12,021 bases of DNA from REEB509 sp049314555 (GCA_049314555.1 JBMOEW010000059.1:1-12021); one strand, 5' to 3'; positions 1 to 7,531 are shown, counted from the stretch's first letter. The notes: generated by a model not told the origin, from the sequence alone. Program-made: numbers and translations.

Positions 1-4
1 GCCG

Positions 5-928
5 GTGAGCAGCGATCCAACCCACGAGTCCGCCGTATCTGGCTTTGCCGTCGCCAAGACCTTGGCGGAGGCCCTGCCCTTTATTCAGATCTATGACCGC
101 GAGACGGTTGTGGTGAAATATGGCGGCCACGCCATGGGCGATGCCGAAACCGCCAAGCGGTTTGCGGCCGATGTGGTGTTGCTGAAGCTGGTGGGCATTC
201 ACCCTGTGGTGGTGCACGGGGGCGGGCCGCAGATCAGTCGCATGCTGGATCGGGCCGGGGTGAAAAGCGACTTTGTCGACGGGCTGCGGGTGACCGATGC
301 TGCCACCATGGAAGTGGCGGAGATGGTGCTTTCGGGCAGCGTCAACAAAGAACTCGCTCATCTGATTACGATGGCGGGTGGCGAAGCGGACGTGCGGGGC
401 GTGGGGCTTTCGGGAAAAGATGCGCGGCTGATCACTTGCGCCAAGGTCCAGCGCACCAAGAAAGACCCTGAGTCGCTGATCGAACAGGTGGTGGACCTTG
501 GGTATGTGGGCGAACCAACCTCGATCGATCCGACGCTGCTGCGTGCCCTGATTTCGGCGCATGAAGATTATATTCCCGTCATCGCGCCGATTGGCGTGGC
601 TTCGGATGGAGCAACCTATAACATTAATGCAGATACGGCGGCCGGAGCGATTGCCGGGGCGCTGAGTGCAAAGCGGTTTTTGCTGTTGACGGATGTTGAA
701 GGGGTGCTTGGGCCCGATAAGCGGTTGATCCGGCAAATGACCCGGGCGGACGCAAAAGACCTGATCACCAGCGGCGTTGCCACGGGGGGCATGATCCCCA
801 AGCTCGAAACCTGCATCGCCGCGCTGGAAGCAGGCGTCGAAGCGGCTGTTATCCTCGATGGGCGCAAGCCCCATGCCCTCCTGATGGAGCTTTTCACCGA
901 ACATGGCGCTGGTACGCTCATTCGATAG
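5..928 (+). CDS. argB: N-acetylglutamate kinase (arginine biosynthesis)
   Basis: Cytoplasmic enzyme that phosphorylates N-acetyl-L-glutamate with ATP, the second step of arginine synthesis. The 307 aa match the usual family length. Visible motifs are KYGGHAM at 38-44, HGGGPQ at 71-76, GLRVTDA at 93-99 (acetylglutamate site), NINAD at 206-210 with the conserved Asp, LLTDVEGV at 227-234, GGMIPKLE at 261-268 with the ATP-site Lys266, and a C-terminal HGAGTLI. About 37 residues precede the first lysine motif. From family knowledge this N-terminal helical extension marks the hexameric, arginine-inhibited type, so feedback inhibition is likely (inference). The start is a GTG four bases from the window edge; an upstream start cannot be excluded. 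Its 3' end overlaps the next gene by 26 nt, suggesting coupled translation. Confidence 0.96.
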   Translation: MSSDPTHESAVSGFAVAKTLAEALPFIQIYDRETVVVKYGGHAMGDAETAKRFAADVVLLKLVGIHPVVVHGGGPQISRMLDRAGVKSDFVDGLRVTDAATMEVAEMVLSGSVNKELAHLITMAGGEADVRGVGLSGKDARLITCAKVQRTKKDPESLIEQVVDLGYVGEPTSIDPTLLRALISAHEDYIPVIAPIGVASDGATYNINADTAAGAIAGALSAKRFLLLTDVEGVLGPDKRLIRQMTRADAKDLITSGVATGGMIPKLETCIAALEAGVEAAVILDGRKPHALLMELFTEHGAGTLIR

Positions 929-2147
929 GGTTCGCGCGGTCGTGCTGGCCGGGCTTGTGTGCGCCGGTGCGTGGCTGGCCTTCGCGCCGTTGCCAGCAGA
1001 GGCGCAGACGCGCGCGCGGGCGCCGCAGGGCTGGGAAGTCTGCAACGAGACCAGCTATGTGCTGGAAGCTGCGAGCGGACGACCGGAGGGCGAGCAGATC
1101 TTGATGCAGGGGTGGCTGCGGCTGCGCCCTGGGGAGTGCCGTCTTGCGCTTTCGGCTCCGCTAGCGCGGGGCACGCACTATCTTTACGCGCGGACATCAT
1201 CGGCGCACCGCGGCGGGCGGCGGCAATGGGGCGGCGGGCCACACCTGTGCGTAGACCCCAATCAACAGTTTTCCATCGAGACGCCACAAGATTGCGAAGC
1301 GATGGGGCTCGAGGCGCGTCAGTTTCGCGAAGTGATCGTGTCGCGACGGGATGGTTGGCGCACGACGCTCACTGAGGCGGAGCCCTACTCGCTATATCGG
1401 GCGCGCTCTGCGGGGTTGCAGCGGTTGCTGACAGACGCGGGCTATGATGTACGCGAGGGGCGCCGGGCGGTTGATCCGCGACGCACCGCGGCTGCGATTG
1501 CGCAATTCCGGCAGCTGGCGCGGTTGCCGGCGAATGCCACGGAAGAACAATTGATCGACGCGTTGGAAACGGCGGCGCGCCGGCGGTCCAATGAATTGGG
1601 CCTGACGCTGTGTAATCGTGCGGAAGCGCCGATGTGGACGGCGATTGCGCGGCGTAGGGCCGACAGCTGGGAGTCTCGCGGGTGGTGGCAGATCGCGCCG
1701 GGGGCGTGCGCGCGGGCGATCGACGATGCCCTGCTGCAGGACGTGTACTACGTGCACGCAAGCCTCGTGGCGGAGGACGGCGACCGTTACCTCGCGGCCG
1801 GCGGTGAGCCGTTTTGCACAAGCCCCTCCAAGTTTGCGATCATGGGCGATAGCAATTGCGAGAACCGCTATTACGACACCGCCCTGTTTAGCCCGATCAG
1901 TGCGCGGGGGCGGCAAGGTTTGGTGGTGGAGTTTTTCGAGCGCAACTTCTTGCCGATGGGCCAACCGCAGCGCCAGATCGCACGGCGGCGGGAAGCGAGT
2001 GCGCCGCCGGTGGCGGCTGCCGCGGCCACGCAGCCGCAGCGTCCAGCCGGGGCGCAGGGTGAGCTGGGTGAAATTTTGCGGTCTCGGGTGGTGCGTCCGC
2101 CGCGCTCGGCACCGGCGGACGGGCCTGATCAACCGATCATACCATGA
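903..2147 (+). CDS. Secreted protein with two DUF1036 domains and a peptidoglycan-binding-like linker
   Basis: Predicted exported protein of 414 aa and unknown function. Residues 1-34 form a Sec signal peptide (Arg-rich start, hydrophobic 12-30, AEA cleavage before Gln35). Two DUF1036-like domains follow, about 44-145 and 234-335. Each has four cysteines with nearly identical spacing: C47, C79, C116, C131 and C237, C269, C305, C319. This suggests two disulfides per domain. Between them, about 168-228, lies a stretch resembling a PG_binding_1 three-helix domain (LQRLLTDAGYDV, then AAIAQFRQLARLPANAT). The C-terminal tail from about 355 is Arg/Ala/Pro-rich and looks disordered. The ATG lies inside argB, with a GGAG 13 nt upstream. 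The stop overlaps the next start as ATGA. DUF1036 has no established function; a periplasmic or cell-wall role is inference. Confidence 0.85.
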   Translation: MALVRSFDRVRAVVLAGLVCAGAWLAFAPLPAEAQTRARAPQGWEVCNETSYVLEAASGRPEGEQILMQGWLRLRPGECRLALSAPLARGTHYLYARTSSAHRGGRRQWGGGPHLCVDPNQQFSIETPQDCEAMGLEARQFREVIVSRRDGWRTTLTEAEPYSLYRARSAGLQRLLTDAGYDVREGRRAVDPRRTAAAIAQFRQLARLPANATEEQLIDALETAARRRSNELGLTLCNRAEAPMWTAIARRRADSWESRGWWQIAPGACARAIDDALLQDVYYVHASLVAEDGDRYLAAGGEPFCTSPSKFAIMGDSNCENRYYDTALFSPISARGRQGLVVEFFERNFLPMGQPQRQIARRREASAPPVAAAAATQPQRPAGAQGELGEILRSRVVRPPRSAPADGPDQPIIP

Positions 2148-2848
2148 GCACACCGGCTGCCTTTGACGGCGTTCAGACCTGGGTGTTTGACCTCGATAAC
2201 ACGCTCTATCCTGGCGAAAGCGACCTGTTTGCACAGATCGACGCCAAGATGACGGCTTACGTCTCGCAGCTGTTGAGCGTCGATCCGGTGGAAGCGCGCG
2301 AGATCCAGAAGCGGTATTACGGCACCTATGGCACGACACTGGCCGGTCTGATGGCCTTGCATCAGGTGGACCCGCACGACTTTTTGCACCACGCGCATGA
2401 CATCGACGTTTCGCTGTTGGCACCGGACCCGGAGTTGGCGCGGCTGATCGATTTGCTTCCGGGAAAGCGCTTGGTGTTTACCAACGGCAGCCGGGCGCAT
2501 GCGGACCGGGTGGTGCGGCGTTTGGGGTTGGACGGGCTATTTGCCGATCATTTCGATATCGTCGACACGGGTTTCACGCCCAAGCCAAGCCGGACGGCGT
2601 TTGACCGGTTGATTGCCCGCCATGGGTTTGCGCCGGATCGCGCGGCCATGTTTGAAGACTTGGCGCGCAATTTGGAACCCGCACATGGGTTGGGATTCAA
2701 GACCGTTTTGATCCGGTCTGGCAAAGACTGGAGCCACGAGCCTGCAAGCGCGCGCCCTGCTGGTTTGGACGCGCCGCAGGCTGATCACGTACATTACGTG
2801 ACGGACTGTTTGAAGACGTTTTTGCGCGACGTGACAGCGGCTGTGTGA
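2144..2848 (+). CDS. HAD-superfamily pyrimidine 5'-nucleotidase-like phosphatase
   Basis: Cytoplasmic HAD hydrolase of 234 aa that probably removes phosphate from a nucleoside monophosphate or related small molecule. All four HAD motifs are visible: FDLDNTLY at 15-22 with nucleophile Asp16 and acid Asp18, TNGS at 113-116, Lys147 within TPKPS, and the Mg-binding EDLARN at 171-176. The DNTLYP signature and the helical cap between motifs I and II match the SDT1/pyrimidine 5'-nucleotidase subgroup. The exact substrate cannot be read from sequence. The start overlaps the previous stop as ATGA and has no strong ribosome-binding site of its own, so re-initiation after the DUF1036 gene is likely. Only 12 bp separate its stop from the convergent rsmB stop. 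Confidence 0.9.
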   Translation: MSTPAAFDGVQTWVFDLDNTLYPGESDLFAQIDAKMTAYVSQLLSVDPVEAREIQKRYYGTYGTTLAGLMALHQVDPHDFLHHAHDIDVSLLAPDPELARLIDLLPGKRLVFTNGSRAHADRVVRRLGLDGLFADHFDIVDTGFTPKPSRTAFDRLIARHGFAPDRAAMFEDLARNLEPAHGLGFKTVLIRSGKDWSHEPASARPAGLDAPQADHVHYVTDCLKTFLRDVTAAV

Positions 2849-2860
2849 CCGGCAAACCCT

Positions 2861-4150
2861 TCATGTTGCCCGGAATCGGGCGATGAAAAACCCGTCCATT
2901 CCGCCGGTCTCAAGGCTCAAGCCCGGATGAGTGCGGATGTGGCCAGCGGGGGTGATGGCCTGAGTCTCGCCGCCGATTTCGTGGGCTGAGATCGGGTCTG
3001 GCTGCAAGGCATTGAGGGTGGCTGCGACGCCTTCGCCTTCCTCCGGTTCCAGGGAGCACACGGCATAGACCAGGCGGCCTTGCGGTTTGAGCCAGCCCGC
3101 ACACCGGGCCAAGAGGGCTTGTTGGAGGGCGGCCAAGGGTTGGATATCACTGGGGCGGCGCAGCCAGGCGGCGTCTGGATGCCGGCGCAGGGTGCCGGTG
3201 GCGGTGCACGGGGCGTCCAGCAGGATGGCATCGACGGGGGCGGGCGGGGCCCAGTCCAGGATGTCAGCATGCACTAGTTCTGCGGGAAGGTTTGTGCGGA
3301 GAAGATTTGCGCGCAGGCGGTCCAAGCGCTTGTCGTCCTTGTCCACGCCCACAACGTGGGCGCCGGCGGCGGCCAGTTGCATCGTCTTGCCGCCTGGGGC
3401 CGCGCACAGATCCAGCACCGTCTTGCCGCGCACATCGCCGAGCATTTTGGCGGGCAGAGTGGCTGCGGCGTCCTGCACCCACCATGCCCCCTGCTCAAAC
3501 CCGTAGAGCGAGGTTAGATCCTGGCCCGCATCGAGGCGCACACTGCCAAAGGGGCCGACGCGGGCCCCCAAACGGGCGGGCCAGTCGTCTTCAGGTTGTT
3601 TGGGGGTGAGGTCCAACGGCGGTTCTTGGTGCAAGGCGAGAGCGATCGCTTGCGCCGTTTGCTGGCCGTAGGTGGCGCGCCAGCGCGTGAAGAGCCAGTC
3701 TGGGATATCGGTGCCGGCCGGCAACGCAGCAAAAACGCTGTGTCCTTCTGTGCTGGCTTTGCGCAGGACCGCATTGATCATGCCGGCGAACGGCCGGGCA
3801 GAGCGTGCGCTGTTGGCGAGGGCGACGGCTGCGGAAACCGCTGCGTGCGGGGCTACCGCCATGGCCAAGATTTGTGCGGCCCCGGTGCGCAAAATCGCGC
3901 GGGCAGCTTCGGCCCCTGGACCCAGCGGGCGGGCCATGTACTGGCCCAAAACCGCATCGATGCTGCCAAGCCGGCGCAGCGTTGCGGAGGCGATGGCGCG
4001 GGCAAAGGCGCGGTCGCGCCCTTCGAGCCCCTGGTAGGAGCGCGCTGTCTCCAGGGCTGTTTCCAGGGTTTTGCCTTCGTCGGTGACGGCGCTTAGCAAA
4101 GCCGCCGCCGCCCGACGGGCCGGATCAAGTGTTTGTGTTGTTTGGGCCAT
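2861..4150 (-). CDS. rsmB: 16S rRNA (cytosine967-C5)-methyltransferase RsmB
   Basis: SAM-dependent enzyme that methylates C967 of 16S rRNA (also called Fmu/Sun). With the ATG at 4150 it has 429 aa, a usual length. The N-terminal 140 or so residues form the NusB-like RNA-binding domain. The Rossmann methyltransferase domain follows: SAM motif LDLCAAPGGK at 246-255, motif IV DAPC at 312-315 followed by ATGTLRRHPDAAW, and motif VI YAVCSLEPEEGE with the catalytic Cys365. The RRHPD context is typical of RsmB rather than other m5C enzymes. An open frame continues to a TTG at 4183, adding 11 residues; I prefer the ATG because MAQTTQTLDPARRAA fits homologue starts. It lies 62 bp downstream of grpE on the same strand and is probably co-transcribed, with no terminator hairpin between them. 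Confidence 0.93.
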   Translation of the reverse strand: MAQTTQTLDPARRAAAALLSAVTDEGKTLETALETARSYQGLEGRDRAFARAIASATLRRLGSIDAVLGQYMARPLGPGAEAARAILRTGAAQILAMAVAPHAAVSAAVALANSARSARPFAGMINAVLRKASTEGHSVFAALPAGTDIPDWLFTRWRATYGQQTAQAIALALHQEPPLDLTPKQPEDDWPARLGARVGPFGSVRLDAGQDLTSLYGFEQGAWWVQDAAATLPAKMLGDVRGKTVLDLCAAPGGKTMQLAAAGAHVVGVDKDDKRLDRLRANLLRTNLPAELVHADILDWAPPAPVDAILLDAPCTATGTLRRHPDAAWLRRPSDIQPLAALQQALLARCAGWLKPQGRLVYAVCSLEPEEGEGVAATLNALQPDPISAHEIGGETQAITPAGHIRTHPGLSLETGGMDGFFIARFRAT

Positions 4151-4212
4151 CAGGGGGCCGATATGCGCCCGCGGCCTTTGCAAAGCAAACGCCGAGGGCG
4201 GTGGGTGGCCGG

Positions 4213-4800
4213 TTAGGCCGAGACGTCCACTTGGCTGCCCGGTTCTCCATCGCCGGCGGGCGGCGGCGCGGTGGACTGCCCGCCAAGGCTAACCGCAACC
4301 ATCGCTGCCCGAAGGGTGCGGTCGTGCAGCACATAGCCGGGTTGGAAGACTTCGGCGACAGTGCCGGTGGGGCTATCTGATGGGATTTGAGCCACGGCCT
4401 GGTGGCGGTTGGGGTCAAACGCTTCGCCCTTGGCCCCAACCCGGCGCAGGCCATGCTTTGCAAACACGTCCAACAGCGCCTTTTCGGTCATTTCGACACC
4501 GATCAGAAGGGTGCGGGTGGTGTCTTGTTCGCGGGCCTCTGCCGGGGTGGTTTCGATGGCGCGGGAAAGCGTGTCGGCCACCGACACCAGATCACCGGCG
4601 AAGCGGTCTACAGCATAGATGCGGGCTTCTTGGGCCTGTTTTTCGGCGCGGCGCTGCGCGTTTTGGCTTTCCGCCAAGGCCCGCAGCATTTGATCTTTCG
4701 CTTCGGCCAGTTCTGCTTCCAGCTGGGCGATGCGCACTTCAGCGGGCTGGACGGGGATCGGGCTTTCCAACTCGGATGGCTGTTCGGGCTGGTCTTGCAT
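4213..4800 (-). CDS. grpE: Nucleotide exchange factor GrpE
   Basis: Cochaperone that drives ADP release from DnaK in the cytoplasm. The protein has 195 aa with the ATG at 4800. Residues 1-20 are an acidic, Pro-rich flexible tail. About 21-95 form the long coiled-coil dimerisation helix, rich in Ala, Glu and Gln. About 120-172 form the beta-domain carrying the GrpE signature (FDPNRHQAV, then GYVLHDRTLRAAMVAV). A polar tail of about 22 residues ends the protein. The open frame extends upstream into hrcA, to 4893, but the 4800 start has a clear TTGGAG site 9 nt upstream and matches family length. It begins 19 nt after the hrcA stop, so the two form one operon. dnaK and dnaJ are not in this window. 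Confidence 0.96.
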   Translation of the reverse strand: MQDQPEQPSELESPIPVQPAEVRIAQLEAELAEAKDQMLRALAESQNAQRRAEKQAQEARIYAVDRFAGDLVSVADTLSRAIETTPAEAREQDTTRTLLIGVEMTEKALLDVFAKHGLRRVGAKGEAFDPNRHQAVAQIPSDSPTGTVAEVFQPGYVLHDRTLRAAMVAVSLGGQSTAPPPAGDGEPGSQVDVSA

Positions 4801-4809
4801 AGGGTTTTT

Positions 4810-4815
4810 CTCCAA
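4810..4815 (-). promoter_or_regulatory. Ribosome-binding site of grpE
   Basis: On the minus strand the bases read TTGGAG, with the GGAG core 9 nt before the ATG at 4800 and directly after the hrcA stop. This decides the grpE start against the longer open frame reaching 4893. Confidence 0.75.
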
Positions 4816-4819
4816 GGAA

Positions 4820-5893
4820 TCAGCGCTCGCCGATGCGGCCGTCCAGAATGCGGCCAACGACGCGCGCGGTGTAGTCCACCACCGGGATGACACGGGCGTA
4901 GTTCAGGCGGGTTGGCCCGATTACGCCCAGTGCGCCCACAACTTTCCTGTCCTGGGTCGCGTAAGGGGCCACGATCAGGCTTGAACCGGACAACGAGAAC
5001 AACGGGTTTTCCGACCCAATGAAGATTCGGACCGGATCGCCATTTTTTGCCAAGTCCAGGATTTGCACCAGCTCGCGATTCTTCTCCAGGTCGTCAAACA
5101 GTTGGCGCACGCGCTCCAGGTCTGCCGTGGCCTGCGGGTCCTGCAAGAGATTGGAGCGCCCGCGCACGATCAAGGATCGCCCCTGCAGCGGATCTTCGCC
5201 AGACCATTCCACGAGGCCTTGCGAGACCAAGCCGGCCGCCGCCGCGTTCAAGGCCGCGCGATCTGCCTCCAGGGCTTCAGCGACGTTGGCGCGGGCCTCC
5301 ACTAGGGTCTTTCCCTTGAAGCGGGTGTTGATGAAGTTGGTGGCTTCGGTCATGGCGGAGGGGCTAAGGCCCGGTGGGGTTGAAATCAGGCGGTTTTCGA
5401 TTTGCCCGTCTTCAAACACCACAACCATCAGGCCCTGGCCGGGGCCGATCGAGACGATTTCAACGTGCTTGACCGGGGCTTCTCGGGCTGGGGCCAAAAC
5501 CAAGGCCGCACCGCCGGCAAGGCCAGAGAGCAGTTCTGAGGCCGCGGCCAACACATCGGCACGGGAGCGCCCTGCCTGCGCCACACGGGCATCGATGTCG
5601 TTGCGGTCTTCTTCGGCGACGTCGCCGATCTCCAAAAGGCTATCCAAGAAGAAGCGCAGCCCAACGTGGGTGGGGCGGCGACCAGCCATCACGTGGGGCG
5701 AATCGAGCAAGCCAAGGGCAGCCAAGTCCTGCATGGTGTTGCGGATCGAGGCGGGCGAGAGGCCAATCGCCCCCATGCGCGACAGGGTGCGCGAACCGAC
5801 CGGCTCGCCGGTGGTAAGGTAGGCTTCGACAATCTCGCGGAAGATTTCCCGGGAGCGCTGGTCGAGGCTGGCAAGGTCTGTGTGGCTTGTCAT
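4820..5893 (-). CDS. hrcA: Heat-inducible transcription repressor HrcA
   Basis: DNA-binding repressor of class I heat-shock genes that binds CIRCE operators; its folding depends on GroEL in studied species. With the ATG at 5893 it has 357 aa. Residues about 8-80 form the winged helix-turn-helix (EAYLTTGEPVGSRTL, then LSPASIRNTMQDLAALGLL and GRRPTHVG). The middle holds the dimerisation and inserted domains. About 285-350 carry the GAF-like core, with IFIGSENP at 290-297 and VIGPTRLNYARVIP at 324-337. An in-frame ATG at 5950 would add 19 residues, but it lacks a ribosome-binding site, whereas 5893 has GAGG 8 nt upstream and fits homologues. It is followed by grpE. No complete CIRCE inverted repeat (TTAGCACTC-N9-GAGTGCTAA) is visible upstream, so this operon may not be self-repressed through CIRCE. 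Confidence 0.95.
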   Translation of the reverse strand: MTSHTDLASLDQRSREIFREIVEAYLTTGEPVGSRTLSRMGAIGLSPASIRNTMQDLAALGLLDSPHVMAGRRPTHVGLRFFLDSLLEIGDVAEEDRNDIDARVAQAGRSRADVLAAASELLSGLAGGAALVLAPAREAPVKHVEIVSIGPGQGLMVVVFEDGQIENRLISTPPGLSPSAMTEATNFINTRFKGKTLVEARANVAEALEADRAALNAAAAGLVSQGLVEWSGEDPLQGRSLIVRGRSNLLQDPQATADLERVRQLFDDLEKNRELVQILDLAKNGDPVRIFIGSENPLFSLSGSSLIVAPYATQDRKVVGALGVIGPTRLNYARVIPVVDYTARVVGRILDGRIGER

Positions 5894-6014
5894 GGGCAGC
5901 GCCTCATAGGTAGCGAGTGCGGGGGCAGGTGCAAGCGGTGTAGACGACATGCAACCAAAGGGACCGCGCGCACGTAATAGATAGGCTCAGGCGTTTTGCT
6001 ATTTGGGGTCCGTT
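5894..6014. other. Divergent intergenic region between hrcA and the DUF547 gene
   Basis: This 121-bp region must hold promoters for both directions. An A+T-richer patch lies at about 5970-6010. I could not fit a convincing sigma-70 pair on either strand, nor an alphaproteobacterial RpoH box (CTTG-N17-CYTAT) or a CIRCE operator. Part of the region would be coding if HrcA began at 5950. Confidence 0.4.
5902..5905 (-). promoter_or_regulatory. Ribosome-binding site of hrcA
   Basis: The minus strand reads GAGG 8 nt before the ATG at 5893. The alternative ATG at 5950 has no purine-rich stretch at this distance, which supports the shorter HrcA. Confidence 0.6.
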
Positions 6015-6800
6015 ATGCGCCAGTTGATTTCGGTAATCGCCTTTTTCCTTTCGATTTGGGGGGGAACTGCGTTGGCGCAGGTGCCAGACCCTGCGCCTTG
6101 GGACCGGCTGCTGCAGCGCTATGTGCAGACCAGCTCCGATGGATTGAACCGCGTTGATTATGCCGCTTGGGCGGCAAGCCCGGCTGACCGAACTGCGCTC
6201 GATGGCTATATCGCTAGCCTTGCGGCCACGCGGCCTTCGCAAATGGCTCGGGCGGACGCCTTTGCCTATTGGGCCAATCTTTATAATGCGGCGACCATCA
6301 AGGTTGTGCTTGGGGCCTATCCCGTTGCTTCAATTCGGGACATTCCGTCGCGGGGGGTGTTGATCAATCCGCTTGGTGGGCCGTGGAAGATGAATGTGGT
6401 GACGGTCGAGGGGCGGGCGATGAGCCTTGATGACATCGAGCACGGCACCATGCGGCCCACTTTTCGCGATCCGCGGGTGCACTATTCGGTCAACTGCGCG
6501 TCGGTCGGGTGCCCGAACCTGCAGCGCGAAGCGTTTCGTGGCGAGCGCCTCGAAGCTCAATTGGACGCTGCGGCGCGGGCCTACATTAATAGCCCCCGAG
6601 GGGTGCGGGTGGGTCCTCGGGGCATGACGCTTTCGAACATTTACCAATGGTTCCGGGCCGATTTTGGCAGCGAAGCAGAGTTGCGCGCGCATTTGGCACG
6701 GTATGCGCAAGGCCCGCTGGCGCAGCAAATCCGGTCGTCGCCGATCGCTGGATATGCTTATGACTGGGCCTTGAACGAAACTCCACGACGGACACGATGA
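6015..6800 (+). CDS. Secreted DUF547-domain protein
   Basis: Exported protein of 261 aa and unknown biochemical function. Residues 1-21 are a Sec signal peptide ending ALA before Gln22. The rest is one DUF547 domain (PF04784) with its usual landmarks: DAFAYWANLYNAATIKVV at 81-98, LDDIEHGTMRP at 138-148, a VHYSVNCASVGCPNL block at 155-169 with Cys161 and Cys166, LSNIYQWFRADFG at 206-218, and YDWALN near the end. The conserved NCAS-x-x-CP block and flanking His look enzyme-like, but no reaction is established. The ATG at 6015 has GGGG upstream; a TTG at 6003 would add four residues and spoil the signal peptide. The stop overlaps the next start as ATGA. Confidence 0.9.
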   Translation: MRQLISVIAFFLSIWGGTALAQVPDPAPWDRLLQRYVQTSSDGLNRVDYAAWAASPADRTALDGYIASLAATRPSQMARADAFAYWANLYNAATIKVVLGAYPVASIRDIPSRGVLINPLGGPWKMNVVTVEGRAMSLDDIEHGTMRPTFRDPRVHYSVNCASVGCPNLQREAFRGERLEAQLDAAARAYINSPRGVRVGPRGMTLSNIYQWFRADFGSEAELRAHLARYAQGPLAQQIRSSPIAGYAYDWALNETPRRTR

Positions 6801-7528
6801 CCAAAGACAAGGCGATTGCGGGTGAGGCTCTGCCCCTATGGCGGCGGTATGCGCCCCTGGTGTGCGTTGTGGCGTTGCTAGGGGCGTTTTTCGCGTTTGG
6901 GGGCGGCGATTTAATCTCGATCGATACCCTGCGCGAACATCGGGCGTATCTGACGGCTTTTGTCGTTGAGCGACCCTTGCTTTCTGCAATCGGCTTTACG
7001 CTTATCTACACCGCGCTGGTGTCAATCGGTTTTCCAACAACCATCGTTTTGACCCTGTTTGGGGGATATTTGTTTGGCATGGCGGGGGCCATTGGGTCTG
7101 TTATCGGGGCAACCGTGGGTTCGCTTGGGCTTTATTTTGCGGCGCGCGGCCCGCTGGGGGACGGTCTGAAGGCGCGTTTTGGGGGCGTTTTACGCCGGTT
7201 GGAGCGCGGGTTTCAGGGGGACAGTTTTCTATATCTGCTATCGCTACGCTTGTTTCCGTTCGCGCCCTTTATCGCGGTGACTTTGGCGGGGGCCGCGTTT
7301 GCGATGCCTTGGCGCGCGTTTGGGCTGGCCACCTTTATGGGGACGATGCCCGCCACCTTGATCTACACTGGGGTTGGGGCCGGGGCTGGGGCTATTCTTG
7401 ATGCGGGCGGGACGGTATCGCCCTCTTCTGTGTTGTTGCAGCCATTGGTGTTGCTGCCGTTGCTTGGCATGGCGTTGCTTGCGGCGGCGCCTGCTGTTTG
7501 GCGCGCGATGCGCGCGCGGCAGGCCTGA
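6797..7528 (+). CDS. TVP38/TMEM64 family inner-membrane protein (VTT domain)
   Basis: Polytopic membrane protein of 243 aa from the DedA/TVP38/TMEM64 superfamily. A hydrophobic helix at 19-35 is followed by several more segments at about 61-87, 90-116, 145-176, 178-200 and 214-235. The VTT core is visible: GYLFGMAGAIGS with GATVGS at 90-109, an amphipathic stretch with ARFGGVLRRLERG at 126-138, then RLFPFAPFIAVTLAGAAF at 151-168. This Phe/Pro-rich pattern before the re-entrant loop is characteristic. Relatives include lipid scramblases and undecaprenyl-phosphate or phospholipid translocases, so lipid movement is plausible, but the substrate is unknown. It overlaps the DUF547 stop by 4 nt and sits 3 nt before the kinase gene, implying one transcript. 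Confidence 0.9.
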   Translation: MTKDKAIAGEALPLWRRYAPLVCVVALLGAFFAFGGGDLISIDTLREHRAYLTAFVVERPLLSAIGFTLIYTALVSIGFPTTIVLTLFGGYLFGMAGAIGSVIGATVGSLGLYFAARGPLGDGLKARFGGVLRRLERGFQGDSFLYLLSLRLFPFAPFIAVTLAGAAFAMPWRAFGLATFMGTMPATLIYTGVGAGAGAILDAGGTVSPSSVLLQPLVLLPLLGMALLAAAPAVWRAMRARQA

Positions 7529-7531
7529 GCG

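Noticed and set aside
962..964. Cys20 in the DUF1036 signal peptide as a lipidation site
   Set aside because: The preceding residues (GLV) do not fit a lipobox, and a good AEA signal peptidase I site follows at 32-34.
616..1287. Minus-strand open frame of 223 codons across the argB/DUF1036 junction
   Set aside because: Compositionally biased translation antisense to two real genes, with no recognisable domain.
1392..2423. Minus-strand open frame of 343 codons opposite the DUF1036 and HAD genes
   Set aside because: Its product is low-complexity Arg/Pro-rich sequence with no domain. It spans two well-supported genes on the other strand and is a high-GC shadow.
4176..4185. Perfect 10-bp palindrome CTTTGCAAAG between grpE and rsmB
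   Set aside because: It has no loop, GC-rich stem or U-run, so it is not a terminator; a single short palindrome is expected by chance.
4801..4893. Longer GrpE beginning at 4893
   Set aside because: The extra 31 residues are hrcA-overlapping sequence unlike GrpE N-termini, and the ATG at 4800 has a clear ribosome-binding site.
5019..5822. Plus-strand open frame of 267 codons opposite hrcA
   Set aside because: The translation is Ser/Arg-rich without motifs, and hrcA on the other strand has full family signatures.
5905..5925. Possible CIRCE half-site (GAGTGC) upstream of hrcA
   Set aside because: Only one short half matches; the inverted partner at 9-bp spacing is missing.
5906..5940. Possible RpoH promoter for hrcA (CTTG followed by CCTAT on the minus strand)
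   Set aside because: The spacing is 21 bp instead of about 17, and the start site would lie almost on the start codon and overlap the ribosome-binding site.
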